From Chitinophagaceae bacterium (lineage in GTDB: Bacteria > Bacteroidota > Bacteroidia > Chitinophagales > Chitinophagaceae): 64,000 nucleotides of DNA. The notes beneath the pieces were generated by a model. The model was given only the letters and a program-made list of their open reading frames with translations, made no database searches and was not told the origin of the DNA. The position numbers were made by a program, and so were the translations under genes. The DNA lies in NCBI GenBank assembly GCA_016710165.1, contig JADJLJ010000001.1, positions 1,364,001 through 1,428,000 of the forward strand, in the 5' to 3' direction. Below are positions 31,415-41,323 of the stretch, piece after piece (position 1 is the first letter of the stretch; each line of letters starts with the position of its first letter).

Positions 31415-32371
31415 ATGACCACCATTTTAATTACAGGCGGCACGGGTTTGGTTGGAAGATCCCTCACAAAAGCACTGGTGCAGAAGGGCTATAAAGTGAT
31501 TATCCTTACCCGGAATGCAGGCGGGAAGGAACCCGGCGAAAATTTAAGCTATGCGGCCTGGGATGTGAAAAAACAGCAACTGGATATAAATGCCCTGCAG
31601 CAGGCCGATTTTATCATTCACCTGGCTGGTGCCGGCGTTGTTGACAAAAAATGGACGGAAAAATACAAGAAGGAAATAGCCGAAAGCCGGACAGAGAGCA
31701 GCCGCCTGGTAATAGATTCCTTAAAGAATAATACCAATGCTGTCAAAGCAGTGATCAGCGCCAGCGCTATCGGCTGGTATGGCCCGGATAAGGATCCCGT
31801 AAAACCTTTTATTGAACCGGATGCCGCGGATGAAAGTTTCCTGGGGCAGACCTGTAAACTATGGGAGGAAAGCATTGAACCGGTCATTACTCTTGGAAAG
31901 AGGCTGGTAAAGCTACGGATCGGGATCGTACTCAGTAATGAGGGCGGCGCCCTGGCTGAATTTAAAAAACCGCTGCGTTTTGGCGCAGCTGCCATCCTGG
32001 GCAATGGAAAACAAATGGTAAGCTGGGTGCATATCGACGATCTCTGCCGCCTGTTCATCTATGCAATAGAAAATGAAGGGCTACAGGGAACTTACAATGC
32101 GGTGGCACCAAAACCTGTATCCAACAAGACACTTACGATCACTTTAGCCAAAGCAATGAACGGAAGATTCTATATACCCATTCATGTACCTGTATTTATT
32201 TTAAAGATCATGCTGGGACAACGAAGCACGGAAGTATTAAAAAGCGCCACGGTCAGCTGCAAAAAAATTGCAGACACAGGTTTTTCTTTTGTCCATGATA
32301 ATATTGAACCCGCACTGGCAAACCTGGTGAAAAATAATGGTCAGGTTTTCAGGTCTGTTTTACGGAAATAA
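31415..32371 (+). CDS. TIGR01777-type SDR family NAD(P)-dependent oxidoreductase
   Basis: 318 aa. An N-terminal nucleotide-binding motif (ILITGGTGLVGRSL), then DFIIHLAGAGVVDKKWTEKYK, the active-site region SASAIGWYGP, FRIGIVLS-like RIGIVLSNEGGAL and the C-terminal DUF1731-like segment (RSTEVLKSATVSCKKI). These mark the TIGR01777/YfcH group of extended short-chain dehydrogenases, whose substrate is not firmly known. The last 31 bp overlap the end of the convergent ABC permease gene, with no room for a separate terminator. Confidence 0.88.
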   Translation: MTTILITGGTGLVGRSLTKALVQKGYKVIILTRNAGGKEPGENLSYAAWDVKKQQLDINALQQADFIIHLAGAGVVDKKWTEKYKKEIAESRTESSRLVIDSLKNNTNAVKAVISASAIGWYGPDKDPVKPFIEPDAADESFLGQTCKLWEESIEPVITLGKRLVKLRIGIVLSNEGGALAEFKKPLRFGAAAILGNGKQMVSWVHIDDLCRLFIYAIENEGLQGTYNAVAPKPVSNKTLTITLAKAMNGRFYIPIHVPVFILKIMLGQRSTEVLKSATVSCKKIADTGFSFVHDNIEPALANLVKNNGQVFRSVLRK

Positions 32372-33147
32372 CGAACGATGATGTATGCATACGCAACGAT
32401 ATAGGCTGCCGCTGCGATCACCAATGTATAATCGGCTACTGTCCTTCTTTCCAGCATCTTGGGCTTGAACGGATTTGGCACCAGTGAATCCACTGCCTCC
32501 AATGGCATGTAATAACCCACCTGGCTTTCCTTTAAGGTAAATACCAGCCAGAGAACATTATCAACGATGCATACAATGGCGAAATAAATGATGATGGACA
32601 GGCCGGTTCGCTTTATCAGTATGGCAATCAAAAAAGCCAGCATCAGGTAAAGCGTAGCCATCAAGGCAAAATACCCTACATACTTTACCCCGTCGAACAT
32701 TTTTGCGGTGGAGGGAGAGAAAACAACACCCACAACCAGGCCCATGATAAAGATCAGCAGGGTGCTCACGGCCACAAAAAAGATAAGCAGTGAGAATTTT
32801 GCTTTCAGAAAATCCAGGCGGCTCCAGCCGTCAATGATATTCTGGCGGTGGGTGCGGTACTGCACTTCGTTGGTGATGAGCAATATGAACAACATACCGA
32901 TCAGTACAAAGAACAGGCCTCCCATCCAGGCGGATGCCAGCCATGCTTTTGGGAATACGAACGGGGAATCCAGCAGCATCTTCAGTAAATTCTCTTCCAT
33001 GGATTTGGTATTTGTCACCCGTTCCATGTATTTATAGGCTGACAAATAAAAAGCAACCGGGAAGAAGACGAGAAAGCCCGCGAACAGGATCCAGAAAGTG
33101 CGGTAGCTCCTGATCTTAAGCCATTCTATTTTAAAAAGCTGAAGCAT
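32341..33147 (-). CDS. ABC-2 type transporter permease
   Basis: 268 aa with six predicted membrane helices. The N-terminus (LFKIEWLKIRSYRTFWIL) is typical of ABC-2 permeases, as is the amphipathic NEVQYRTHRQNIIDGWSR segment between helices two and three. It lies 20 nt downstream of the ATPase gene at 33168, so the two form one exporter operon. Substrate unknown. Confidence 0.85.
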   Translation of the reverse strand: MLQLFKIEWLKIRSYRTFWILFAGFLVFFPVAFYLSAYKYMERVTNTKSMEENLLKMLLDSPFVFPKAWLASAWMGGLFFVLIGMLFILLITNEVQYRTHRQNIIDGWSRLDFLKAKFSLLIFFVAVSTLLIFIMGLVVGVVFSPSTAKMFDGVKYVGYFALMATLYLMLAFLIAILIKRTGLSIIIYFAIVCIVDNVLWLVFTLKESQVGYYMPLEAVDSLVPNPFKPKMLERRTVADYTLVIAAAAYIVAYAYIIVRYFRKTDLKT

Positions 33148-33167
33148 GTTTTATTGCAGATTTTGAT

Positions 33168-34088
33168 TTAACGGTCGCTTTGTTTGCCGGTTATTTCCAG
33201 GAACCGGGTCTCCAGCGATTTTCTTTTTACATTCAGTTTACCAAGTACGACCCCATTATCAAAGCAGAATTTATTCACCTGCTCCGCCGTGATGTTTTCG
33301 GGACAAACCACTTCAATGCCATTTTCTGTGCCGGTAATACTCTCAAGCCCCGGCATCTGTTGCAGCACATTTTTCAGCTGATCATTGTTGGCAGCGCTTA
33401 ATTCAATTAAAATGGCTGCACTACTATTGGCACCGGAGGTGTTCAATACTTCACTAACCGAACCCACGGTTTTTAAAACGCCTTTCTGGATGATGGCAAC
33501 ATGGGTGCATACCTTTTCCACTTCATCCAGTATATGGCTTGCCATGATGATGGTCTTGCCCTGGCGGTTCAATTCTTTTATCAGTTCTCTTATTTCGGCA
33601 ATACCGGCGGGGTCAAGCCCGTTGGTAGGTTCATCAAAAACGAGGATGTCGGGGTTGCCCAATAATGTAGAAGCAATGGCCAGCCGTTGCTTCATCCCTA
33701 AGGAGTATGTGTTGAATTTTGATCTCCTGCGTTCATACAGGTTAACCATCTGCAACACTTTCGGGATATCCTCTTCCCCCCTTCCTTTTATTTTTGCTGC
33801 AATCCTGAGATTGGTCTCCCCGCTCAGGTAGTGGTAAAAATTAGGCGTTTCCAGAAGCGTTCCTATCTTCCTGCGCAGTTCATTGGGTATATCATCACCG
33901 GCCCATTTGTAACTTCCGCTGCTCACCTTCAGAATGTCCATCACAATACCGAGCAATGTTGTTTTACCGCTTCCATTGGGGCCCAGTATGCCAAAAACGG
34001 TTTTAGGAGGAACAGCAAAACTTACATTGTTCAGCGCTTTTACCGGCCCGTAGTTCTTTGTGAGATTTTCAATACTGAGTACTGCCAT
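33168..34088 (-). CDS. ABC transporter ATP-binding protein
   Basis: 306 aa. Walker A GPNGSGKTTLL (about residues 37-47), signature YSLGMKQRLAIAS, Walker B ILVFDEPTNGLDP and the H-loop MASHIL are all present. A roughly 90-residue C-terminal extension after the ATPase domain is usual in the CcmA/YhaQ-like exporters. It pairs with the downstream permease. Start MAVLSIENLTKNYGPVK. Confidence 0.9.
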   Translation of the reverse strand: MAVLSIENLTKNYGPVKALNNVSFAVPPKTVFGILGPNGSGKTTLLGIVMDILKVSSGSYKWAGDDIPNELRRKIGTLLETPNFYHYLSGETNLRIAAKIKGRGEEDIPKVLQMVNLYERRRSKFNTYSLGMKQRLAIASTLLGNPDILVFDEPTNGLDPAGIAEIRELIKELNRQGKTIIMASHILDEVEKVCTHVAIIQKGVLKTVGSVSEVLNTSGANSSAAILIELSAANNDQLKNVLQQMPGLESITGTENGIEVVCPENITAEQVNKFCFDNGVVLGKLNVKRKSLETRFLEITGKQSDR

Positions 34089-34129
34089 GTTTGAAGAAAT
34101 AAATTGGGCATGAAGATAGCTGAAATTTT

Positions 34130-34807
34130 TCAGGCAGGATCCGGCAAGTGTTTTTCATGCCAGATGGATGTAAAATCACCGAGCACGGCAAGGCCATTTT
34201 TATTGAAATCAAGTTTATGCAGGTTAAGGTCATCAATATCTGTTTGCAAGACCCTTCTTGTAAAAGGATTCAGGGTTCCTCCCTTCTCCCCCGGGGCAAC
34301 ATCGGGATAATATTGAAATTGAGGATCCACCAGGGTGCCCCTCGGGTACATGATGCCCGGTGTTCCTTTTCCCCTGATATCAAGATCCTGGGGATGATCC
34401 AATCCAAGGGTATGGCCAAATTCATGTGCAGCGGTGGTTGAGTTGTTGAGCAGGTTCTCCAGTTTAAAATAACCGGTGTTTGAATTGATGCCATCCACAA
34501 ATGAGATATTGCCGATAGCAAACTCTTCAATGCGGAAATAGTTATTTCGGGGATTGCTGTTTTCAAATACCATATCGGGAGTAAGTGACCTGTCGTGCCT
34601 CCCCTTAATATTGAAGCGTACGTGGTAGTCTCTTTTAAAAAACCAGTTTTGGCTTATTTGTATTTTTCCCCGGGGTTCATTCCAGTGGTCCTCTACATCC
34701 CTGGCGACCTGGGAACTTAATTCTTCATTGGCAGCATCGCCGTAAAAGATCAGTTCAGCGTGAATGATCAACAGGTTCCGGTTTGGTTGCAGTTCGGCTT
34801 CGCCCAT
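34130..34807 (-). CDS. Matrixin-like (M10 family) zinc metalloprotease
   Basis: 225 aa. The zinc site HEFGHTLGLDH (HExxHxxGxxH, about residues 130-140) is followed by a Met-turn GIMYPRG, the hallmark of metzincins. Before it is a beta-rich region with YHVRFNIKGRHD. No signal peptide is visible, which is odd for a secreted protease. The start is only about 35 bp from the poly-G/poly-C block, so the true N-terminus may be missing or misassembled. Substrate unknown. Confidence 0.75.
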   Translation of the reverse strand: MGEAELQPNRNLLIIHAELIFYGDAANEELSSQVARDVEDHWNEPRGKIQISQNWFFKRDYHVRFNIKGRHDRSLTPDMVFENSNPRNNYFRIEEFAIGNISFVDGINSNTGYFKLENLLNNSTTAAHEFGHTLGLDHPQDLDIRGKGTPGIMYPRGTLVDPQFQYYPDVAPGEKGGTLNPFTRRVLQTDIDDLNLHKLDFNKNGLAVLGDFTSIWHEKHLPDPA

Positions 34808-34842
34808 GTTATTCGAATATTGTCAGACCGGGTGACCATGGG

Positions 34843-34978
34843 CGGGGCCCCAAACCGGGGGGGGGGCGGCGGGGGGGGGGGGGGGGGGGGGGGCGGGCTC
34901 CTGGGGGGGGGGGGGGGGGGCCCCCCCCCCCCCCGCCCGGCGGCCGGGGCGGCCGCCGGGAGGGGGGGGGGGAGGAAG
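34843..34978. other. Poly-G / poly-C low-complexity block, probable assembly artefact
   Basis: About 136 bp made almost only of G-runs followed by C-runs and G-runs again, in a genome of moderate GC. It begins close to the start of the protease gene and ends exactly where the neighbouring beta-oxidation gene should stop. Reading through it gives a run of prolines and glycines with no biological look. Confidence 0.8.
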
Positions 34979-37255
34979 GTAATTCCTCAACGGTTTTCCG
35001 CTCTTCAAAATGGACTGAATTCTTTCGAGTGTCTTTTTCTCACCGGTCAGACTTAAAAAAGCTTCTCTTTCCAGGTCAAGTAAATACTGTTCAGATACTA
35101 ATGTTGGTTCACTCAGGTCGCCACCACACATCACATAAGCCAGTTTTTTGGCAACGGTCACATCATGGTCGGTTGCATAATTGCCCCGCCACATGCCGTT
35201 GATGCCGGCATGCATGGCGCCCAGCATGGAGCGGCCCAGCACTTTGATATCGCTCCGCTGCACCGGCATCACATACCCATCGTCAAACATTTCGATCACG
35301 GCCTGTTTTGCTTCAGCAATTCTCCGGCCCTGATTGATGCTTACTACATCAGTTCCCTTGCGGTAAATACCCAGTTCATATGCTTCATAAGCAGAAGTGG
35401 CAACTTTTGCCGTTGCAATGGTCAAGAACCTGTTCTGCAATGGTATCGTATCCGGTTCCCCACTATGCACTTCATCGGCGGCCCGTAAAACAAATTCTTT
35501 GGTCCCGCCACCCCCGGGGATAACGCCGATGCCAACTTCCACCAGCCCTGTATATGTTTCCGCAGCCGGAATGACCTTATCGGCATGCAGGCTCATTTCG
35601 CAACCACCACCCAATGCCAGGCCATGCGGCGCCAGCACAACCGGTATGCCCGAATACCTCACCCGCATCATCGTATTCTGGAACTGCCGGATGGCCATAT
35701 CGATCTCGTCATAGTCCTGCTCGATCGCCATCATAAATATCATACCTACATTGGCGCCGGCGCTGAAGTTGGCTCCTTCGTTGGCGATCACCAGGCCCTT
35801 GTATTTATCTTCGGCCAATGCAATGGACCTTTGTATCCCTTCCAGCACTTCGCCACCGATACTTCCCATCTTGGTATACCATTCAAGCCCCAGTACATCA
35901 TCTCCCAAATGATACGTACGGCAAGCCGAATTCTTCCAGATGGTCTCATTCTCAAAATTCCGCATTACAATGAAAGCATCGGCCCCCGGCATTATTTTAT
36001 ACGATCTGCTGCTGACATCATAGCAAAGCCGTTTGCCATTCTCCACTTTATAAAAGGAAGTGGCACCACCTGCGATCATCTCATCAACCCATGGGGCAAC
36101 TTTATGACCTGCTGCCTTCATGGCTTCCACGGTTTTTGCCAGGCCCAATACATCCCAGCTCTCAAAAGCACCGATCTCCCAGCCAAAGCCCGCCATCATG
36201 CCGTCATCCACACGGTATAATTCATCACTGATCTCAGGGATCCGGTGAGACGTTTCTATTGTGGCAAACTTTGGTTTTTGTCTTGCACCATATTCCAGGG
36301 TTTGCAAATTCAAAGTGAGAATTTCCTTTTCACCTCCCGCTCCTTTTGTTTTCTTAAAAAAACCCTGCCCCGTTTTATCACCCAGCCAGTTGTTCTCCAC
36401 CATTTTATTCAGCCAGGCCGGAATAGTAAACACTTCTTTGGCTTCATCATTGGGACAATTGTCTGCAACACCTTTTGCCACTTTCACCAGGGTATCAATG
36501 CCCACCACATCGGCCGTACGGAATGTGGCAGACTTTGGACGGCCAACGATGGGGCCGGTAAGTGAATCGATCTCATCAACGGTCAACTGCAATTTTTCCA
36601 TGGCATTCATGATCGCCATCATGCCAAACACACCAACCCGGTTGGCGATAAAGGCCGGTGTATCCTTGCACAGAACGGTTGTTTTACCCAGTGTAAGGTC
36701 TCCGTAATGCATCAGGAAATCCACCACTTCCGGATCGGTATGCGGCGTTGGAATGATCTCCAGCAACCGCAAATACCTTGGCGGGTTAAAAAAGTGGGTA
36801 CCGCAGAAATGTTTTTTGAAATCATCGCTCCTTCCCTCTGTCATCATGTGAATGGGAATGCCTGATGTATTGGAAGTAATTAATGTTCCAGGCTTACGGT
36901 ATTTCTCCACTTCGGTAAATACAGATTGTTTGATATCCAGCCTTTCCACCACCACTTCGATCACCCAGTCGTAACCGGCAATCTCTTTCATGTTATCGGT
37001 GAAATTCCCGGTCCGGATCCTTTTCGTTACATCCTTTGTATATACGGGTGACGGATTTGATTTGATGGCAGCAGCCAATGCATCATTCACTATTTTGTTC
37101 CGCTGCGATGGTTCTCCCCCTTCGGGGGAGTTAGAGGGGGCCGCAATATCCAATAACAACACTTCAAGTCCTACCCCCGCAAAATGACAGGCAATACGGC
37201 TGCCCATTACCCCACTACCTAAAACGGCTACCTTTTTTATGATTCTTTTCGACAT
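34979..37255 (-). CDS. 3-hydroxyacyl-CoA dehydrogenase / enoyl-CoA hydratase fusion (3' end uncertain)
   Basis: About 759 aa to the last credible residues (LKSGKPLRN). The N-terminal Rossmann domain has VAVLGSGVMGSRIACHFA and the dehydrogenase active site GTHFFNPPRYLRLLEIIP, with DTPAFIANRVG in the helical domain. A crotonase domain follows (ANEGANFSAGANVGM, APHGLALGGGCEMSLHAD). The dehydrogenase-first order is the one common in Bacteroidota. It performs the hydration and NAD-dependent oxidation steps of fatty-acid beta-oxidation. The stop codon is replaced by the poly-G/C block, and the open frame that continues to 34823 is an artefact. A palindromic repeat (37111-37143) supplies residues 38-48 of a Rossmann-domain loop. 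Confidence 0.88.
37111..37143. repeat. Short palindromic repeat inside a coding region (same family as the metG copies)
   Basis: A 7-3-7 palindrome CTCCCCC TTC GGGGGAG with a G/C-rich tail (TTAGAGGGGGCC). On the coding strand it reads GCCCCCTCTAACTCCCCCG..., giving the peptide PSNSPEGGEPS in the loop after the second strand of the Rossmann domain. Its layout (C-rich tail, AA, palindrome) matches the ends of the DUF559 element in metG. Confidence 0.65.
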
Positions 37256-37350
37256 GGTTAAAATTAGTTAGTTAAACAACTATTTGCAAAACCGAAATTA
37301 AGACATTCTGCATTAAGCCGAAAATAAATCAATTTTATGCCGGTATCCTT

Positions 37351-37405
37351 TTGAACCACATAGGACATAGAGAACATAGAAGTACACATAGCCTATGTGG
37401 TTCAA
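37351..37405. repeat. Interspersed CACATAG palindromic repeat, copy 1
   Basis: Begins TTGAACCACATAGG and ends CCTATGTGGTTCAA, with CATAG words between. The arms are reverse complements. Two longer relatives lie at 46567 and 51969. It sits between the start of the beta-oxidation gene and the 3' end of the GDPD-like gene. Confidence 0.8.
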
Positions 37406-37456
37406 ATAGAAATTAATGACCGCCTGTATTTTAAGCAAGAGTATTGTTCCAGATGT

Positions 37457-38254
37457 TCAGGGATACAGAACAATGAATACCCCGCTGGAAGCAGCCACTT
37501 TCTTTTTAAAGAGCCAGTTCACCAGGCTGAACCGGTCATCGGCTGCCCATATCAGGATGGGAAATTCAGGGAAATATTGCTGGAGGAACGGGTATTGGAA
37601 ATAATAACCGGACAGGGCATCTATCCTGGAAAGATGAATAACTGCCGAAAGACTGTCAACCCATTGCTTAAGCTCCTCCCTGCTGATCAGATAGGGATTG
37701 AACATGGGTGTATAGTAAGAGGTATAAAAACCGCTGTCGCTGAAAGCACTGAGTAAGACCGCTTCTGATGACTCTACCAGCAGTTTATCCCGAAGGCCGA
37801 ATTTATCCCGGATCCGGATCAGTCCGGCGAGTGAAGGCTGCAGGTTTTCCTTGTTGAGGTTTTTAAGATCCAGCCAGAGCGATGCCGTTAGTTTTTTTTC
37901 TGCGTACAACTGCAGCAAGGTTTCCAGGCCCAGCCCGGTTGACTTATCCGGGTCGTGATGAACTTCAAATATCTTTTTCTGTTCGTTGAAGTAAACATCG
38001 CATTCCAGCCCGGTGGTTTTTTCTGAAAGCTGGTCCATCCGTTCGGTTGTATTGACGGCCTGTGTCCATTCCTTACCGGTATTAACAAGCCTGTTCTTTT
38101 TTACAGGCTGGGCGGGAACTGATGCATGAGCAGGAAATGTCTTCGGCAGCAAAACACGGGTAAGCCCCTTGTGCTGCCAGGCGTCTGCAAGCAGGTACAG
38201 GCCCATGATAGAGACCATTAGCTTATATTTGTTTCGTGCAACCCACTTCAGCAT
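37457..38254 (-). CDS. GDPD-superfamily (glycerophosphodiesterase-like) membrane-anchored protein
   Basis: 265 aa. The N-terminal segment KYKLMVSIMGLYLLADAW is a membrane anchor or uncleaved signal. The body resembles the TIM-barrel phosphodiesterases: VNTTERMDQLSEKTTGLECDV, then FEVHHDPDKSTGL, then SLWLDLKNLN, near the positions where the E-D and H of the GDPD active site lie. The first catalytic histidine (HRG) is not obvious, since RLVNTG stands in its place, so activity is uncertain. The start at 38254 is 15 nt from the divergent LtaS-like gene; an internal ATG at 38218 is an alternative. Confidence 0.55.
   Translation of the reverse strand: MLKWVARNKYKLMVSIMGLYLLADAWQHKGLTRVLLPKTFPAHASVPAQPVKKNRLVNTGKEWTQAVNTTERMDQLSEKTTGLECDVYFNEQKKIFEVHHDPDKSTGLGLETLLQLYAEKKLTASLWLDLKNLNKENLQPSLAGLIRIRDKFGLRDKLLVESSEAVLLSAFSDSGFYTSYYTPMFNPYLISREELKQWVDSLSAVIHLSRIDALSGYYFQYPFLQQYFPEFPILIWAADDRFSLVNWLFKKKVAASSGVFIVLYP
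38224..38231 (+). promoter_or_regulatory. Possible -7 box for the LtaS-like gene
   Basis: TATATTTG is a full TAnnTTTG match about 39 nt before the ATG at 38270, but no TTG lies at the proper distance upstream. It falls inside the 5' end of the divergent gene if that gene starts at 38254. Confidence 0.35.
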
Positions 38255-38269
38255 GCTTATTGGTATTTT

Positions 38270-40203
38270 ATGAAATTCAGTTTATCGGCCACTACTGTTA
38301 GATCTGCCTGGCAAAACAATAAGCCATTTATTGCATTCCTGTTCTGCCTTTTGCTTATCCATTCCGTTTTAAAAATAATATTTTATAACTACAACCATCA
38401 CTTATTGTTTGCCGGGGCGGAAGAAACAGCCTCCCTTGCCGCCAGATTAAAACTCGTAAAATGGTCGCTCGCGTACGACCTGCTGAGTTTATTGTTCATC
38501 AATACTGCCCTGTTACTTATGTTGCAGGCCGGCAGGTTGCTACCGGTAAGATTTTCCTCCTGGATAACCCTGCCCTTCTTCATGCTCCTGAACACAGGAG
38601 CTATCCTGCTGAATGTGCTGGACATTTTTTACTTCCCGTTCCGTTTTCAACGGGCCAATGCCGACCTGCTTTATGTAGCAAGCCACTCATTCAAACAGGT
38701 ATTTCATTTTAATACGGGTATCCTTCTTTTGTTTGCCATAGCAATAGTTGTTGTAGCCTGGCTGGTATGGTTCTTACACCGGAAACTATACGTGGCATTT
38801 ATCAATAAAAAGTATGCTCACCTGGTTACCCTCCTGCTGATCACGGGTATGGCGGCAGCATTCCTGTTCAGGAAGGATTTTTCGAAGTTCCTCTTGCCGG
38901 CTTACCCGCTGCTGGAAATAAAAAGCAATGCATTACCCATCGTGGAAAATTCCTTTCATACATTCTCCTATTCAGTTTTTCGGGGTGGAGATGATATCCC
39001 GAAACACAGTTATTTTCCCGATGCGGTCTGCGATTCTGTTTTTCCTGTACAGCGATCACTGGCGGTTAATACCCGGCCGGCAGGCAAAAAGAATATCGTC
39101 CTTTTCATCATGGAAAGTGTGGCATATGATTTTTTGACAGCACAAGTTCATTCAAGGTAAGAATGCCCTTTTTGATTCCTCGTACAAAAAAGCAGGTTCT
39201 ATAAAAATGCATTTTGCTATTCGCATGAATCCAACAAAGGCATCACAGCCATCCTGGCAGGTATACCCACACTGACCGATATACCGTTCTATCATTCGCA
39301 ATATGTGAACATGCCGGTAACAGCAATCGGGAAAGCCGTGGAAAAAAACGGCTACCGGTCCCTCTTCTGCATTGGCGATGCCTACGACAATTTCGGGTTT
39401 GCCAAATGCATGAACTGGCTGGGGATCGGCAGGTACTACAGTGAAGAAGCAATTCCGGGTTACAAAGAACTACCCTCCCATTCCATGGGCCTGCAGGATG
39501 AAAACGTACTGCCTTTCTTTTACCGGAAGATCAATGAGACAGAGAAACCTTTTCTTGGCATCCACTATAATATCTCCACACATTATCCGTATGACCTTTC
39601 TCCGACCTATAAAGAAAAGTTCCCGGACAATTACACCCCGCCCATGAGATCCATGCAGTATTACGATCATTACCTCCAGCGGTTTTTTCTGATGCTGCCA
39701 AACAACCCTGGTTCAGGGAGACCGTTTTTATTTTCTGTTCCGACCACTGGATGTTCCCTGAAGGCATTGAAGGAACTTATAATGCGGTCTCCGGCTACCG
39801 GGTACCCCTGATCATCTTTGATCCCGCCACAAACAAAAGAGAACTACGGAACGAAGTAGTAAGCCAGTTTGATATACTGGGTACCATCCTCGCTGCTGCC
39901 GGTTACAAAGGCCGTATCATCAGCTACGGCGGCAATTTGCTCGACAGCGCTTCACTCAAGGGCCTTGCATTCTCAAAAGCAGGCAGTTCGCTGTACCAGG
40001 TAACCGACAGTTCTTATGTGCTGGGATTCAATGTAAACAACAACCGGGTCGAATACCTCTATAATTACAGGTCCGATGGCCAACTTAAAGAAAATCTTGT
40101 GACAAACAAAAATGCATCCAGGGTGCTGGATGCATTAACCGTACAAATAAAGTCGTTCATTCAAAAAGCCGGTTTGCATTACAGCGGCAAGCCCTTCAAA
40201 TGA
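38270..40203 (+). CDS. LTA synthase-like sulfatase-family phosphotransferase, multiply frameshifted
   Basis: Five N-terminal membrane helices (to about residue 200) are followed by an extracytoplasmic alkaline-phosphatase-fold domain: KKNIVLFIMESVAYDF, KGITAILAGIPTL (a candidate threonine nucleophile), GIHYNISTHYPYDL, FIFCSDHWM and RVPLIIFDP. This is the layout of LtaS/OpgB-type phosphoglycerol or phosphoethanolamine transferases, which decorate cell-envelope glycans. Breaks occur at T-runs 39130-39135, 39169-39173, near 39180 and at 39683-39688. Restoring one base at each gives 645 aa with all motifs in line. Divergent from a GDPD-like gene and convergent with the WG-repeat gene. Confidence 0.8.
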
Positions 40204-40212
40204 TCTCCGCCG

Positions 40213-41283
40213 TTAATCTTCAAAGAAGTTTATCCCGGTACTGCTTACAACAGATCGTTTACCATCGGCCGACCGCAGCATGGCATACTGGCCGCCTTTC
40301 ATCAGTTTCACTTCGGTATATTTTGCGTCTACCTTCTGGCCATTGAGAAAGTGGACAGCTTTCAGGTTGTCTTCCCCGGTAACAATGAACCCGCCGTTCT
40401 TATCGTAAGAGATCTCCTTGTATTCTGCAGGGATCACTTCCATATAGTTTGAATTCTTGACACCGGTCTTACCGTCTTTGGTGATGATGAAATAATCCAT
40501 CCCGTTCCTGCCTTTTTCATGAACTATATTGCTGTTGTCCACTGCCACATAGGATGACCCGTTCCCAAAAAGGATCCCTTTCATTTTATTCTTCTCAACA
40601 AAGAGGTAGGCCAGCCCCCCGATATTGGTACTGGTTATCCTATCATATTCAAAGGGAACAATGACCTCAAACTTATTGTTGAACACACCATAGCTGGTAT
40701 CCTTCATGGCGATATAATAATTATCCTCCCGGCCCAGCATTTTATAATCACTTATGATCTTGTCGAAGATGTCGTTCTGCTTAACGGTACTGTACCTCGT
40801 TTCGGTAATTGTAACCGGGGCCTTATTGAGATCGGATGCACTGTTCTCGGGAATGGCCGGGCAGCCCTGCATGGCTTCGCCCTTTGTATTGATGCATATC
40901 TCGTATCCATCGGCACGCAGGGAAGCTGGAGCAAACAAAACAGACCGCTGGTTATCATCGATGTCATCTGCTGTTACGATCTTTGTTCCCTTCGCAAGAT
41001 ACCCGACCCGGAATGGCTTTGCTACAGTGTATTTATATGGTATCACCAACTTACCCGCCTTATTGATATACCCATACTTCCCGCCCTTTTTTACAGCGGC
41101 AAATCCCTCAGAAAAAAAGTCTGCTTCCGCATAAGAAGGAGTGATGATGATCTTTTTATCCGCATCCGCATATCCCCACAGGTCGCCTTTGCGGTAGGGT
41201 ATCAGCGACATATCTGCATCCTGTGCCGTTGCCGGCATACCAAATGCAAGAAATAATATTGCTGCCAAAATCTTTCTTTTCAT
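40213..41283 (-). CDS. WG-repeat exported protein
   Basis: 356 aa with a signal peptide (MKRKILAAILFLAFGMPATAQ). WG/KWGF-like repeats are clear near the N-terminus (KGDLWGYADADKKIIITPSY, GKYGYINKAGKLVIPYKY) and weaker later (TSYGVFNNKFEVIVPFEYD, GKTGVKNSNYMEVIPAEYK). Such repeats form beta-strand modules in many bacterial surface or periplasmic proteins of unknown role. It ends 9 nt from the convergent LtaS-like gene. Confidence 0.8.
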   Translation of the reverse strand: MKRKILAAILFLAFGMPATAQDADMSLIPYRKGDLWGYADADKKIIITPSYAEADFFSEGFAAVKKGGKYGYINKAGKLVIPYKYTVAKPFRVGYLAKGTKIVTADDIDDNQRSVLFAPASLRADGYEICINTKGEAMQGCPAIPENSASDLNKAPVTITETRYSTVKQNDIFDKIISDYKMLGREDNYYIAMKDTSYGVFNNKFEVIVPFEYDRITSTNIGGLAYLFVEKNKMKGILFGNGSSYVAVDNSNIVHEKGRNGMDYFIITKDGKTGVKNSNYMEVIPAEYKEISYDKNGGFIVTGEDNLKAVHFLNGQKVDAKYTEVKLMKGGQYAMLRSADGKRSVVSSTGINFFED

Positions 41284-41323
41284 AAAACAGTTTTAATTGT
41301 TAAACAATCAGCATCGCTGCATA

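Noticed and set aside
30075..31418. 447-codon forward ORF
   Set aside because: It is antisense to the exported protein at 29796-31301, which has a signal peptide and ordinary codon use; the forward frame has no recognisable domain.
34823..34978. Proline/glycine-rich C-terminal extension of the beta-oxidation fusion enzyme
   Set aside because: It is translation of the poly-G/poly-C block and begins exactly where family members end.
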